Position numbers and translations under genes: made by a program
The notes under the pieces: model-generated
The model's input: only the letters and a program-made list of their open reading frames with translations
The model's database searches: none
What the model was told of the DNA's origin: nothing
Part shown: positions 1 to 10,525 of the stretch, in pieces
Layout of the letters: every line of letters starts with the position of its first letter
Numbering within the stretch: position 1 is the stretch's first letter
Assembly: GCF_027580225.2 (NCBI RefSeq)
Contig: NW_027395283.1
Span: forward strand, 7,692,501 to 7,756,500
DNA: 64,000 bases
Direction of reading: 5' to 3'
Source: Misgurnus anguillicaudatus
Lineage: Eukaryota; Chordata; Actinopteri; Cypriniformes; Cobitidae

Positions 1-152
1 CTACAACACCTTTTCGGCAGAGACAGCTTTCCCATACTGCCAGTGATTGAAAAAGCTCATCGTTCTCCTATATTCAGCTCCATAAGTAATGTGAGATCCC
101 CACGGCCTATACTTGTGAAGTTTCTACACTTCCAGGACAAGGTTAAAATCTT

Positions 153-186
<34 letters not shown>

Positions 187-449
187 TTAAAATCTTGCGT
201 TTGGCGAGAGAGAAAAAAGAGCTCAGCTTCCAGGGCAGATGTATATACATCAATCCCGACTTCAGCGTAGATCTGCTTAAAAGACGTCGTCAATACGATG
301 ACATCAAGAAAAAGTTGCGTGAAGCAAGAAAAAGCTACTCCTTACTATACCCTGCTACTCTGAGAGTCATCATTGATGACAAACCCAAGCTTTTTCGTAC
401 TCCCGGGGAAGCATTTGAGTTTCTTCGGGATATCGTCTCTTCTTCATGA
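1..449 (+). pseudogene. L1-type LINE ORF1 protein, C-terminal relic
   Basis: Two adjacent plus-strand frames encode the C-terminal half of an L1 ORF1 (Transposase_22) protein. The first part has the RSPRPILVKFLHFQDK block typical of the RNA-recognition region. The second part, from about 199, has the KRRRQYDDIKKKLREARKSY and SLLYPATLRVIIDDKPKLF blocks typical of the C-terminal domain, and ends at a stop at 447-449. In L1 elements this protein binds the element RNA and acts as a nucleic acid chaperone. The frame is broken only by the poly(A) insertion at 139-198; without it the two parts join in one frame. The window starts inside the ORF, so the N-terminal coiled coil is not seen. The LINE ORF2 that follows from 1048 is of a different clade, so I treat this as an independent fragment. 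Confidence 0.8.
139..198 (+). mobile_element. poly(A)-only retroposition flanked by 16-bp target site duplication
   Basis: The 16-mer AAGGTTAAAATCTTGC at 139-154 recurs exactly at 183-198. Between the two copies there are only A residues (28). This is the signature of target-primed reverse transcription by an L1-type machinery in which only the poly(A) tail was copied. Removing 44 bp (the A run plus one duplicate) puts the frame upstream, KVKIL, directly in phase with RLAREK downstream, which rebuilds a normal ORF1 sequence. A simple slippage expansion would not duplicate 16 bp of non-A sequence on the far side. Confidence 0.85.
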
Positions 450-1047
450 AGTAACTTTTAACTCTGGTTATCCTTTGAACGGCTGAATAACGCTTTGACA
501 TTACGAAAGATACACCATATGCGGTAAATACTTCACATTTCTTATTTATGTACTGTAACAAGTTACATGCTTGGCCATGTCATTGTGGTTTTTTTTCCTT
601 TTCTCTCTCTCTCTTTTTGACCGTAATCTAATGATTCTCCAAGCATGTTTTATGTTTGCCGTATTTTGCGGCGTTCTGTCGCACATTACTAGCCATTGTC
701 GTAAGACTATAGTGAGTGTAATTCACTGAAATACCCAATGGGCAAATTGTTTTTCTTATGTGCTTGTTATTTTGAGTTTATCTTTTTTCTGATGACTTAA
801 TACACATTTGTATGTGTCTATTTAATTTTCTTTATTAAATTATTAGCCCTACAGTTATTTAAAGTATTATAAAAGCAGCAGGCTGTACCTGTTTTCTGCA
901 ATTGCAGTGAGCCTCCTTTTTTTTTTATTTCTATATATGTTATGTCTTGTTTGTCAATGTGTTTGTCTGTAGTGTGCTTGTTAATGTATGTCTTCTGCTC
1001 CTTGTCTTCTCTCTCTTTCCTATGCCCCATTTCATACTTATTACATG
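450..1047. other. non-coding stretch between the L1 ORF1 relic and the LINE endonuclease
   Basis: No coding sequence recognised. The stretch is AT-rich with T and CT runs (about 591-620 and 917-928). It may be inter-ORF or 3' sequence of the L1 copy, followed by 5' sequence of the next LINE. The exact joint is not visible. Confidence 0.4.
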
Positions 1048-1656
1048 TAAGGGATAGAATCAATTAAGGGTCTGAAAATAATCCACCTTAACATAAGAAG
1101 TCTAATACCAAAAATTGATCTTTTGAGAGTTTGGGTTTCTTATCATAAGCCTCATATTATAACTCTTTCTGAAACATGGTTACACACTAAAATATCAGAT
1201 GTTCAAATAAAGCTGGATGGTTATGCTCTTTTTAGAGCTGATAGAGGCTCCAGGGGAGGTGGGTTAGTAACATATGTCTCTACAAATTTAACAGGTGAAC
1301 TTCTCATTCCAACTGTTGAGCCGATTAATTTTGAATCACTTATTTTAAAAATAATTTTCCATGACAACAAACATATAATTATTACTAATATATATAAACC
1401 ACCATCTGCTTCATCTGATTCAATAAAGTCAATTGTGAATACAATTAATTCCTTCAGGAAAAATAGTGAAATGGTGGTTCTTGGTGATTTTAACTGTAAT
1501 TGGCTTCATCATTCCTCCTCGAATGACAGAAATATGATTGCAGGTGCCAATTTTACTCAGCTAATAAAAGAACCAACCAGAATTGGTCGCTGTTCCTCAT
1601 CTCTGCTTGATTGGATGTTAGTTACACATCCAGATAGAATAAGTACATCTGGCATA
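1048..1656 (+). pseudogene. LINE ORF2, apurinic-like endonuclease domain (5' part, split)
   Basis: An open frame runs from just after a TAA at about 1045-1047 without an upstream ATG. It shows the order of an exonuclease-endonuclease-phosphatase domain: HLNIRSL (metal-binding Asn), TLSETWLHT (Glu), GGGLVTYV, NIYKPPS and VLGDFNCNW (Asp/Asn). The frame stops after TSGI because the CACTG transposon sits at 1657. Its continuation at 14852 supplies the missing SDHS motif. In an active LINE this domain nicks target DNA to prime reverse transcription. The sequence belongs to the jockey superfamily (Rex1/CR1/L2-like); I could not fix the clade. Confidence 0.85.
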
Positions 1657-1965
1657 CACTGAAAAAAATGGACTTGGTGGGTCTTTGAATTTAAATAAAA
1701 TAAACATGTATATGCAACACAAAATATTTATATTCCTTGTGTAAACATAATTTAATTGATTAGGATGAAAATGTTTTGTTTGAATGTAAAATGAACACAT
1801 TATTCTCACATTGATTAAAATTGATTGAATTGAATACTTAAAGCAATAAAATTAAGTTTGCACACAAAATGGCACCTCCTGAGCAGAAGGTGGCAGTAAC
1901 GCTCAATGAAAAGGACGTCAACTGCCATAAAAGAAGAATAAACATCGTTTGATTTGGGCGCCAAA

Positions 1966-3090
1966 ATGAAGACTCAGCAGCAGCAGTCAGTCAGAAGAAC
2001 TCTCTCAGACGGACACCACGTAATTAAAGTAAGTTCTATTATTTATTTATGTTCACTTTATACGTGATACATCTTCACTAGATAGACAGTTTTTTTACAA
2101 TATGTAGCCATTGCAATGACTTGTAGTAAAAATTAGTTTGGAGGAGGTTGGTGGAGTAAGTTAACGTTACAGTCAGTCAGTCAGTCAGTAAGTGTAAGGC
2201 TCATAAAGAAAAACAGCGTTTTAAAAATGTCAGCTGTATAACGTTATTTCACGTTTGGTAGTTTTATCCGAGTTGAAAACTGTCAGCTTTGAGTTGACTT
2301 TTGAGGCACTTTTTACTCAGCTGTTCTATGGAAACGGTTCAGGACAAATAAAACGCTAACCAAACGTTATTCTGTCCAGCGTAACATTATCCATGTAAGT
2401 AATTTACCAGATTATATCATTTGACTACATTAATAATGACATTGCGTATTAAACATACTGTCTGCTTAATCAGATTATCAGACCCGCGTCAGTTATTCAT
2501 GACTTCGCTACGCCACGAGCAACACTTGATTCTATTAGAAAAAGCTTTTTTAAATGTCTCGCGTGACGTCTGGTATTAACTGAAAAAAATCGCTTTGTAG
2601 TGCCACACCTTAAAGCTGACGTTTTCAGAAGAGAACCTTGTTGTTTTAAGGTCTTATTTTGTCCAACATTGCGTCCTATGACAGATATAATACTTATTTC
2701 ATTATTGCTCTGTGTATGTGTGACCTTCATCATTTGAGGTTATGTGTTGATTTCACCTCTGAATATTTCCTCTTATAGGTCCATCATCCTTGCACACACT
2801 CAAAAGCATTGGTAAGTAATTCCTATCACTGTTTTACTGCTGTTAGGAGCTAAATCTTATTTTTGTAACTAATATACATGTATTATTCTTTGACTCAGTA
2901 CTCAGTACTCAAATATACAATGGTTGGTTAATTTGTTTTCAGATAAATGCTGAATTTTAAAGAATCACTACTGTCTAATGTTCCTGCGTGTCACCTGGAC
3001 CTCCAATCCAAAAACCTGATGAAACTCTTCTATCAGAAAGGATGACAGCTAGCAAAAAGACTTCAAACAATTAATGATCAAATGACAGAA
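1966..3090 (+). other. exon-like segments of the CACTG transposon gene, 5' part
   Basis: Three segments have good splice signals: 1966-2028 (ATG, ends AAA before GTAAGTT), 2779-2811 (after CTTATAG, before GTAAGTAA) and 2943-3090 (after TTTTCAG, before GTAAGTAA). Read through from the ATG they give a short peptide that stops early in the third segment, so either these are 5' untranslated exons or the gene is decayed. They precede the Gmr1 insertion and would splice toward the terminal exon at 13519. Confidence 0.35.
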
Positions 3091-3207
3091 GTAAGTAATA
3101 TAGATTCCTAGACATAAAAATGTGTAAACCTTGTTGGAAGTACAGAAAATGTAGTATGTTTTAGTTACATCTTTTGGCACAAGGGTCATTAAAACACCTG
3201 GGAAGAT

Positions 3208-3322
3208 TTAAAGGGGTAGTTCACCCAAAAATAAAAATTCTCATCACTTACTCCCTATCATGTTGTTACAAACCTGTATAAATGTCTTTGTTCTGATGAA
3301 CACTAAGGAATATATTTTGAGG
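3208..3322. repeat. left half of a foldback MITE (TTAAAGGGGTAGTTCACCC family)
   Basis: The sequence starts TTAAAGGGGTAGTTCACCC and continues as the left arm of a palindromic non-autonomous element common in cyprinids. The other arm is at 10199-10425, in inverted orientation: TGTTGTTACAAACCTG at about 3262 is mirrored by CAGGTCTGTAACAACATG near 10361. The Gmr1-like retrotransposon sits between the halves with a TGAGG duplication. Confidence 0.75.
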
Positions 3323-3380
3323 TGTTACGTTGAGACGTATTGTGTATGGTCTCTCTCTCTCTCGTTCTCTCTCTCGCTTG

Positions 3381-3417
<37 letters not shown>

Positions 3418-4135
3418 GCTCTCTCTCTCTCTCCCACAGGTTGCACCTCCCTAATTGAACGTGTCCGTGCGTGCCCTGTGGTTGGTCAAACTGGAATTGC
3501 GCATCTTTTAAAAAAGGGGAAGAGACGTTGAACATCAGAGAGAGAGAGAGAGATAGAGAATATGGGGAATGTTGTTTGTTCGTTGCACTGTTGAAACTGT
3601 TGTTAAAAAGAATTGATCTTTGTGAAGTGACATTTATAAATATGGTTATTTAGTTTTTCCCTGGTTTGTTTTTCCCTTTTATGTCTTATTGTCTTGTAAA
3701 CGTTTTTTTTCCCCCCCTTTAAACACTCAATGTGTCGGAGTGTTTTTGGATCATTGTTTTTATAAATAACCTGCAGTAATTTGTCACCACATTTCAGCAC
3801 AGAAGCGGTAGGGGTTTGGGTGCCATTTTTTCTTTATTGTAAACCTTACGTTTTCTCCTGTTTTTGGTTAGTAAGGGAGTAAGGTTAGTATTTGTATTTT
3901 GTTTAAACGTTTCTCTTTTGTGTATAGGGTAATAAGTTATTTTTAAAAAAGGTAGGTTGAGTTTTGTTTGTTATTTTGGCTTTGACCCAACCCTGAAAAT
4001 AATTTGCTTCTCTATGACGTTTAGTGCTGCTAATAGTTTGCAACTTGTTTCAAAATAATAAAAGACAGAAACAAGAAAAGTTGTAACGAAATTATTTATG
4101 TTATTTACCTTGACCCTAGACCTTGGGACGTAACA
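3323..4135 (+). repeat. 5' LTR of the Gmr1-like element
   Basis: 813 bp beginning TGTTACG and ending CGTAACA. It contains a CT microsatellite (about 3350-3433), a TTTTAAAAAAG sequence near 3507 that may serve as TATA box, and AATAAA at 4058-4063 as poly(A) signal. It is a near-perfect copy of 9385-10198. Confidence 0.93.
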
Positions 4136-4141
4136 TAAATT

Positions 4142-4158
4142 TGGGGGCTCGTTCACAA
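4142..4158 (+). promoter_or_regulatory. primer binding site, tRNA-Pro-like
   Basis: TGGGGGCTCGTTC begins 6 bp after the 5' LTR. It matches the classic tRNA-Pro primer site TGGGGGCTCGTCC at all but one of these positions. It would prime minus-strand DNA synthesis. Confidence 0.75.
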
Positions 4159-4185
4159 ACGGATTGTTATGACAAAAATGTATCC

Positions 4186-7100
4186 ATGAACTTTTCTGGT
4201 GGCTTCGCAGTTGGTAAGTCATTCCATTATATTCTTTGTTTGGCTGTTTTCTTGTTGGTGTGGAGCGCAACAAATGAACAGTGTGTTATTATGGAATTTG
4301 ATTTGATTGCTTTCACACTATCTCCAAGCACGGAACAGTTTAATCGCTGTCGTAAGGATGATTTGTTTAAAATTGCGGAGTTCTTTAAAATTGTAGTACC
4401 GTATAAGGGTTCTAAAAAAGAAATAAAAGCCACATTGAAACATGAATTGATTAAGCAGCGGATGTTGCCTAGTGAGTCGGGAGGGAGTGATGTAGAAGCA
4501 AGAGCTCCTATGTCGGCGGAGGTCGATGAGAAGCCCGCATCTGCACCGCACTCGCCCGTACCATCTAGAGATCAAGTATTTGCGCCATCTAGTACTCCGT
4601 TTGCACCCCGTTCCGATTCACTATTAATGTTAAGAGCGAAGGAGGTGGAATTGGAAATTAAACGGGAAGAGAGTGAGACAAAAAGGCTTAGATTAAGGGA
4701 ATTGGAGCTTGAGATGGAAAGGGAACGGTTTCAGCGTGATCACAATCGGCCTCACCCGACTGGGAGCGCGCTGGATAATTTTCCTGTTTCTCCCTCGTTC
4801 GCTCAATTACCTAATATGGCATCTATGCCTGTCTCATCCGATACCGGTTTGGCTCCGCTGGCGATGTCGTCGCGTGGATTTGATGTGAGTAAAAACATTA
4901 ATTTAGTACCTCCTTTTCGCGAAGCTGAAGTGGACAGCTATTTTACAGCTTTTGAGCGTGTTGCAGCTGCTTTGCAATGGCCGAAAGAGATGTGGGCTCT
5001 TCTATTGCAATGTAAGCTGACTGGGAAGGCACAAGAGGTGTGCTCTGCGCTGCCGGTAGAACAGAGTCTTGATTACGATGTGGTGAAACAGACTGTTCTT
5101 CGTGCTTATGAGTTAGTGCCGGAGGCTTACAGACAAAAATTTAGAGCCCATAAGAAAGCAGATAAACAAACTTTTGTGGAATTTGCCAGAGACAAACAAG
5201 CTCTTTTTGACAAGTGGTGTGCTGCAAATAAAACTACTACTTTCGAATCTTTGAGGGAGTTAGTTTTATTAGAAGACTTCAAAAGCTGTGTGTCAGAAAA
5301 TTTAGTTGTGCACTTGAATGAACAAAAAGTCGTGTCACTTTCAGCAGCAGCTGTGTTGGCTGACGAATTTGTGTTGACACACCGAACAGTTTTTTCTCCT
5401 GTAGTAAAATATGACAAATTTGCTGGCCATGGTGCTGAAGGACAGTCGAAGGCGTTAGGGGGTGCCTTTAAGCCTGTGAGAGGGGGATCTTTTGGAGCTC
5501 GTAGGGGTGTTGCTGCTCAGTACCGTCCAGGCGAAAATAGGGTTTGTTTCTATTGCTTAGATGCTGGCCATTTAATTGCAGATTGTGAAGCGTGGAAGAA
5601 AAAAAATGCATCAGCTAAGCCTAAAAGTGTAGGTTTGGTACAAACTTTGGAAAAAGTTATGTCACCTGATGAAGCGCGGTATGAACCGTTTATGTTACAA
5701 GGGTTGGTAGCCTGTAATTCTGAGGAAATACCCAAGTCTGTGTCTGTTTTACGAGATACGGGGGCCGCACAAAGTTTAATAATGTCTAACATTCTGCCTC
5801 TGTCAAATGAAACATATTCGGGTTCTGATGTGGTTTTGCGAGGAATAGGAACAGGCTGTGTAAAAGTTCCCCTACATAATGTCTATCTCCAGACAGATAT
5901 AGTAACAGGTAATGTGTGCGTTGGAGTTTGTAATGAACTCCCCGTGGAAGGAGTCGATTTTATTTTAGGAAACGACTTAGCCGGTGGTACAGTTTTTCCT
6001 TCACCAATTGTCATTAATCCTCCCATAACAAATGAGAAAAATGATTTGTCTTCTCAGTTTCCAGCTGTGTTTTCTTCCTGTGTAGTAACAAGAGCTCAAG
6101 CCCGTAAATTTGAAGATGTGGTGGACATGTCTAATTCTTGTCTACAATCTACAGGTGATACGATGGTAGGGAAGTTATATCTGGAGCCCGCTTCTACGAC
6201 AAATGATACGGCTTCCATACATATCGGTCGATCGCAATTGGCGGCTGCACAGAAATCTGACCCTTCGTTAGCCTCATGTGTTGCGGCTGTGTCTGATAAG
6301 ACCAAAGTTCCTAGTGATAAGGTAACTTATTTTTTTGAAAATGATGTTTTGATGAGGAAGTGGGAAGATGGCGATAGTATTCGTCAGGTTGTTGTTCCTA
6401 CTAGTTACCGTTCGCAAATACTGAGTCTTGCTCATGACAATGTCTTCTCTGGGCATTTGGGTATTAGAAAAACGTATGATCGGGTTCTGCGATGTTTCTT
6501 CTGGCCTGGGTTAAAATCTGATGTGGCATCTCACTGTCGATCGTGCCATGTGTGTCAGTTAGCCGGAAAGCCAAATCAAACTGTACCTCCAGCTCCTCTA
6601 CATCCGATCCCAGTGATAGACGAACCATTTGAGCGCATCATTATTGACTGTGTGGGTCCTTTGCCAAAATCTAAATCAGGGCATCAGTATTTACTCACAA
6701 TTATGTGCGCCGTAACGCGTTTCCCAGAAGCCATTCCTCTGCGAAATATAAAAGCTAAAACAGTGGTTAAAGAGTTAATAAAATTTTTCTCTACATTTGG
6801 TCTACCCAAAATCATTCAAACCGACCAGGGTTCTAATTTTACTTCTTCACTGTTCTCCCAGGTGCTGCGTGAGCTGGCTGTTAAACATCAACTATCGAGC
6901 GCCTATCATCCCGAATCACAGGGCGCACTTGAACGTTTCCACCAGACTCTTAAAACCATGCTGCGTGCGTTCTGTGTGGAAACTGGGAAGGATTGGGATG
7001 AGGGGTTGCCGATGTTGATGTTTGCTGTTCGGGAGACAGTGCAGGAGTCTTTAGGTTTTAGTCCGGCTGAATTAGTTTTTGGACATACTGTGCGTGGGCC

Positions 7101-9321
7101 TCTAAAACTCTTAAAAGAACAGTTGTTAATGGAAAAAAAATCCCCTGTGAAAGTATGTGATTATGTGAGTAAAATGCGTGAGCGCTTAAATCGGGTGTTG
7201 GAAATTGCAAAATCAAATCTAGCTACAAAACAGAAGCAGATGAAGGAACATTTTGATAAGAAATGTGTCACTCGAGGGTTTCAGCGGGGAGATTTAGTGC
7301 TCGTTCTGCTTCCACTACCTGGCTCCGCACTTCAAGCTAAGTTCTCAGGGCCCTTTGTCGTGGAAAAGAAGTTAAGTGACACAAATTACCTGATTTATAC
7401 TCCTGAGCGCAGAAAAAAAAGTCGTGTTTGTCATGTCAACATGATTAAAGCTTATGTGGATCGAGAAACTACTAAAAGTTCTGTTGTTGCTCCTTTAATG
7501 ACAGTTACTCCCCTGCCCCTTACTGATGTCTCTGAGGATGACGGGTTGGTTGCCACGGAATCGATGGCCATTACTGCCAAATTGTCCAACTCTGAATTAT
7601 TGAAAAATATAGAGGGTCATTTGTCTTATCTCCCACACACTCAGCGTGTAGAGATTATTTCGTTGATTAATGAATTCTCTTCTCTCTTTTCGGACACTCC
7701 TACCCAGACTAATGTTCTGTTTCATGATATTGAAATTTTAAAATCTTCACCAATTAAGCAACATCCATATCGTGTAAATCCCAGGAAGAGAGAAGAGATG
7801 AGAAAGGAGGTAGATTATCTGTTAAAACACGGACTGGCAGTACCCAGCTCAAGTCCATGGAGCTCACCATGCATTCTAGTTCCAAAGCCTGATGGTTCGA
7901 ATAGATTCTGTACTGATTACAGAAAAGTCAATAGTGTCACCAAACCAGACTCTTTTCCGTTACCTAGAATGGAGGATTGTGTAGATCGCGTTGGTGCCGC
8001 CTCCTTTGTAACCAAGTTAGATCTGTTAAAGGGTTACTGGCAAGTGCCACTTACACAGCGTGCTTCAGATATTTCCGCGTTCGCAACGCCAGATAATTTT
8101 CTACAGTATACAGTAATGGCCTTTGGCATGAGAAACGCGCCCGCAACTTTTCAAAGGTTAATGCAGAAAGTTTTGTCTGGTGTGAAAAATTGCGAAGCAT
8201 ATCTGGATGATGTAGTGATTTATTCCCATACATGGAGTGATCATCTAAAAACACTACGTGAAGTGTTTGCTCGTTTTGAAAATGCATCATTAACTGTCAA
8301 CTTAAAAAAGTGTGAGTTTGGAAAAGCTGTGGTCCCTGCTGAAAAAACCAGCATCAAACCAGCATGGACCAGCATGGGAATTATGCTGGTCTATGCTGGT
8401 TTAGCTGGTGGTCACAGCATACCAGCACCAAAACACAACATATGCTGGTATGACCAGCATAGGATGCTGGTGCTAATGCTGGTTTAGCTGGTGCTAATGC
8501 TGGTTTGTTGCTGGTTTAGCTGGTGCTGATGCTGGTTTCATGCTGGTTTCATGCTGGTTTGATGCTGGTTTAGCTGGTGTTCACTAGCAAACCAGCACCA
8601 AAACACAACATATGCTGGTCTTGCTGGTATGCTGGTTTTTTCAGCAGGGGTCACTTACCTGGGAAAACAGGTTGGACATGGACAGGTGCGTCCTGTTAAT
8701 GCTAAAGTTGAGGCGATTGTAAACTTCCCTGTGCCGAAGTCTAAAAGAGAGTTGCGGCGTTTTCTGGGTATGGTGGGTTATTACAGAGGGTTCTGTAAAA
8801 ATTTCTCCTCTGTTGTTTCCCCTCTGACAGATTTGTTGAGTGGGTCCAGAGCGTTTATTTGGAGTCATGAATGTGATGCCGCTTTTAATGCTGCAAAAGA
8901 CCTCCTGTGTAGTGCTCCAGTTCTCTCTGCCCCTGACTTTTCACGACCGTTCAAACTTGAGGTGGATGCCAGTGGGTTGGGAGCAGGTGCAGTTTTGTTA
9001 CAGGAAAGTGAAGCTAGAATGGATCACCCTGTGTGTTATTATTCTAAAAAATTTTCTAAAACCCAACAACGTTATAGCACTATTGAAAAAGAGGCCTTAG
9101 CCTTACTTCTCGCACTTCAGCACTTTGAGGTTTATGTCGGTGGTAGTTCGCTACCTTTAGTTGTTTACACCGATCACAACCCCTTAGTTTTCCTCTTGCG
9201 TATGGCCAACTCGAATCAAAGGCTAATGCGTTGGTCTTTGGTGGTTCAGGGTTTTAATATTGACATACGCCACAAAAAGGGTACAGAAAATGTTATCGCT
9301 GATGCTCTTTCTAGGGTGTAG
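4186..9321 (+). pseudogene. gag-pol polyprotein of Gmr1-like element, interrupted by a MITE
   Basis: A single frame runs to TAG at 9319-9321 with one interruption, the MITE at 8335-8648. In-frame ATGs are at 4186 and 4291; the second precedes the MEFDLIAFTLSP sequence that looks like a Gag start. Domain order: Gag; CCHC zinc knuckle CFYCLDAGHLIADC (about 5545-5586); aspartic protease LRDTGAAQS (about 5749); HHCC zinc finger ending CRSCHVC (6433-6555) and integrase core with QTDQGSNF and QGALERF; RT with YLDD (8200-8211); RNase H with VDAS, TDHNP and ADALS (8939-9321). The MITE plus its 4-bp duplicate adds 318 bp, which keeps phase but brings a stop at 8485-8487, so RT is cut in two. Without it all expected catalytic motifs are present in one frame. 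Confidence 0.9.
8335..8648. mobile_element. 314-bp MITE with CCTGCTGAAAAAACCAGC ends inside the RT domain
   Basis: The left end CCTGCTGAAAAAACCAGC and right end GCTGGTTTTTTCAGCAGG are perfect inverted repeats. GGTC is duplicated at 8331-8334 and 8649-8652. The interior is built from repeats of GCTGGTTT and its complement, including tandem GCTGGTTTAGCTGGTGCT-like units, giving a foldback structure. It inserted after the host retrotransposon, whose LTRs are still almost identical, so this MITE family moved recently. Confidence 0.9.
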
Positions 9322-9374
9322 TAAAAAGTGTTGATGTGGTGTTGTTGTTTGTCAAACTGGGATTTTGACTTTTA

Positions 9375-9384
9375 TGGGTGGGGG
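9375..9384 (+). promoter_or_regulatory. polypurine tract of the Gmr1-like element
   Basis: ATGGGTGGGG lies directly before the TGTTACG start of the 3' LTR, the position expected for the plus-strand primer. It contains one T, which is tolerated in such tracts. Confidence 0.7.
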
Positions 9385-9441
9385 TGTTACGTTGAGACGT
9401 ATTGTGTATGGTCTCTCTCTCTCTCGTTCTCTCTCTCGCTT

Positions 9442-9481
<40 letters not shown>

Positions 9482-10198
9482 GCTCTCTCTCTCTCTCCCA
9501 CAGGTTGCACCTCCCTAATTGAACGTGTCCGTGCGTGCCCTGTGGTTGGTCAAACTGGAATTGCGCATCTTTTAAAAAAGGGGAAGAGACGTTGAACATC
9601 AGAGAGAGAGAGAGAGATAGAGAATATGGGGAATGTTGTTTGTTCGTTGCACTGTTGAAACTGTTGTTAAAAAGAATTGATCTTTGTGAAGTGACATTTA
9701 TAAATATGGTTATTTAGTTTTTCCCTGGTTTGTTTTTCCCTTTTATGTCTTATTGTCTTGTAAACGTTTTTTTCCCCCCCTTTAAACACTCAATGTGTCG
9801 GAGTGTTTTTGGATCATTGTTTTTATAAATAACCTGCAGTAATTTGTCACCACATTTCAGCACAGAAGCGGTAGGGGTTTGGGTGCCATTTTTTCTTTAT
9901 TGTAAACCTTACGTTTTCTCCTGTTTTTGGTTAGTAAGGGAGTAAGGTTAGTATTTGTATTTTGTTTAAACGTTTCTCTTTTGTGTATAGGGTAATAAGT
10001 TATTTTTAAAAAAGGTAGGTTGAGTTTTGTTTGTTATTTTGGCTTTGACCCAACCCTGAAAATAATTTGCTTCTCTATGACGTTTAGTGCTGCTAATAGT
10101 TTGCAACTTGTTTCAAAATAATAAAAGACAGAAACAAGAAAAGTTGTAACGAAATTATTTATGTTATTTACCTTGACCCTAGACCTTGGGACGTAACA
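9385..10198 (+). repeat. 3' LTR of the Gmr1-like element
   Basis: 814 bp, TGTTACG to CGTAACA, with AATAAA at 10120-10125. Relative to the 5' LTR it has one additional CT unit in the microsatellite and one T less in the T run before the C run. Confidence 0.93.
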
Positions 10199-10425
10199 TG
10201 AGGAATGTTTGTACCCAAACCAATCATAAGCCCCATTCACTTCCATAGTGGGGAAATATAATACTATGGAAGTGAATGGGGCTCATGAACAGTTTGGTTG
10301 CAAACATTCCTCAAAATAAATGTCTTCCTTCGTGTTCATCAGAACAAAGACATGTATACAGGTCTGTAACAACATGAGAGTGAGAAAATGAGAGAATTCA
10401 CTTTTGATGTGATTGTCAGGTGTGG
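10199..10425. repeat. right half of the foldback MITE split by the Gmr1-like element
   Basis: After the duplicated TGAGG the sequence resumes the foldback element. It has its own palindromic core (CCCCATTCACTTCCATAG near 10232 against CTATGGAAGTGAATGGGG near 10263) and then mirrors 3208-3322. The far terminus is degraded after about 10415 and lacks a clean terminal repeat. Confidence 0.75.
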
Positions 10426-10475
10426 TAGCACACACTCGAAATGTGGCCTCTTTATTTAACTCATTCCAGTGTAGT

Positions 10476-10488
10476 GAACACACACACA

Positions 10489-10522
<34 letters not shown>
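10476..10522. repeat. (CA)n microsatellite, left part
   Basis: CA repeat with one AA interruption. It is continuous in origin with the CA run at 13298-13330; the LTR-like element at 10523-13297 landed inside it, so the 4-bp CACA duplication there is not independently informative. Confidence 0.85.

Positions 10523-10525
<3 letters not shown>

Larger units (their letters stand above)
3323..10198 (+). mobile_element. Gmr1-like Ty3/gypsy LTR retrotransposon, complete but MITE-disrupted
   Basis: Complete element: 813-bp 5' LTR, tRNA-Pro-like primer site, single gag-pol frame, purine-rich tract and 814-bp 3' LTR, flanked by a 5-bp TSD TGAGG (3318-3322 and 10199-10203). LTR ends are TGTTACG and CGTAACA. 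The pol order is protease, integrase, reverse transcriptase, RNase H. Integrase before RT is unusual for Ty3/gypsy and defines the Gmr1 group described in fish and other deuterostomes. The two LTRs differ, as far as I can align them by eye, only by one CT unit and one T, so insertion was recent. No env-like ORF follows RNase H. Confidence 0.93.

Noticed and set aside
1..1656. ORF1 relic and ORF2 endonuclease as one LINE element
   Set aside because: ORF1 has the L1 (Transposase_22) fold, while the RT at 14852-17062 lacks L1 hallmarks and looks like a jockey-superfamily enzyme. They may be adjacent by chance; left open but not asserted.
3340..3531. Serine/leucine-rich frames over the CT microsatellite in both LTRs
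   Set aside because: Translation of a (CT)n run; no independent evidence.
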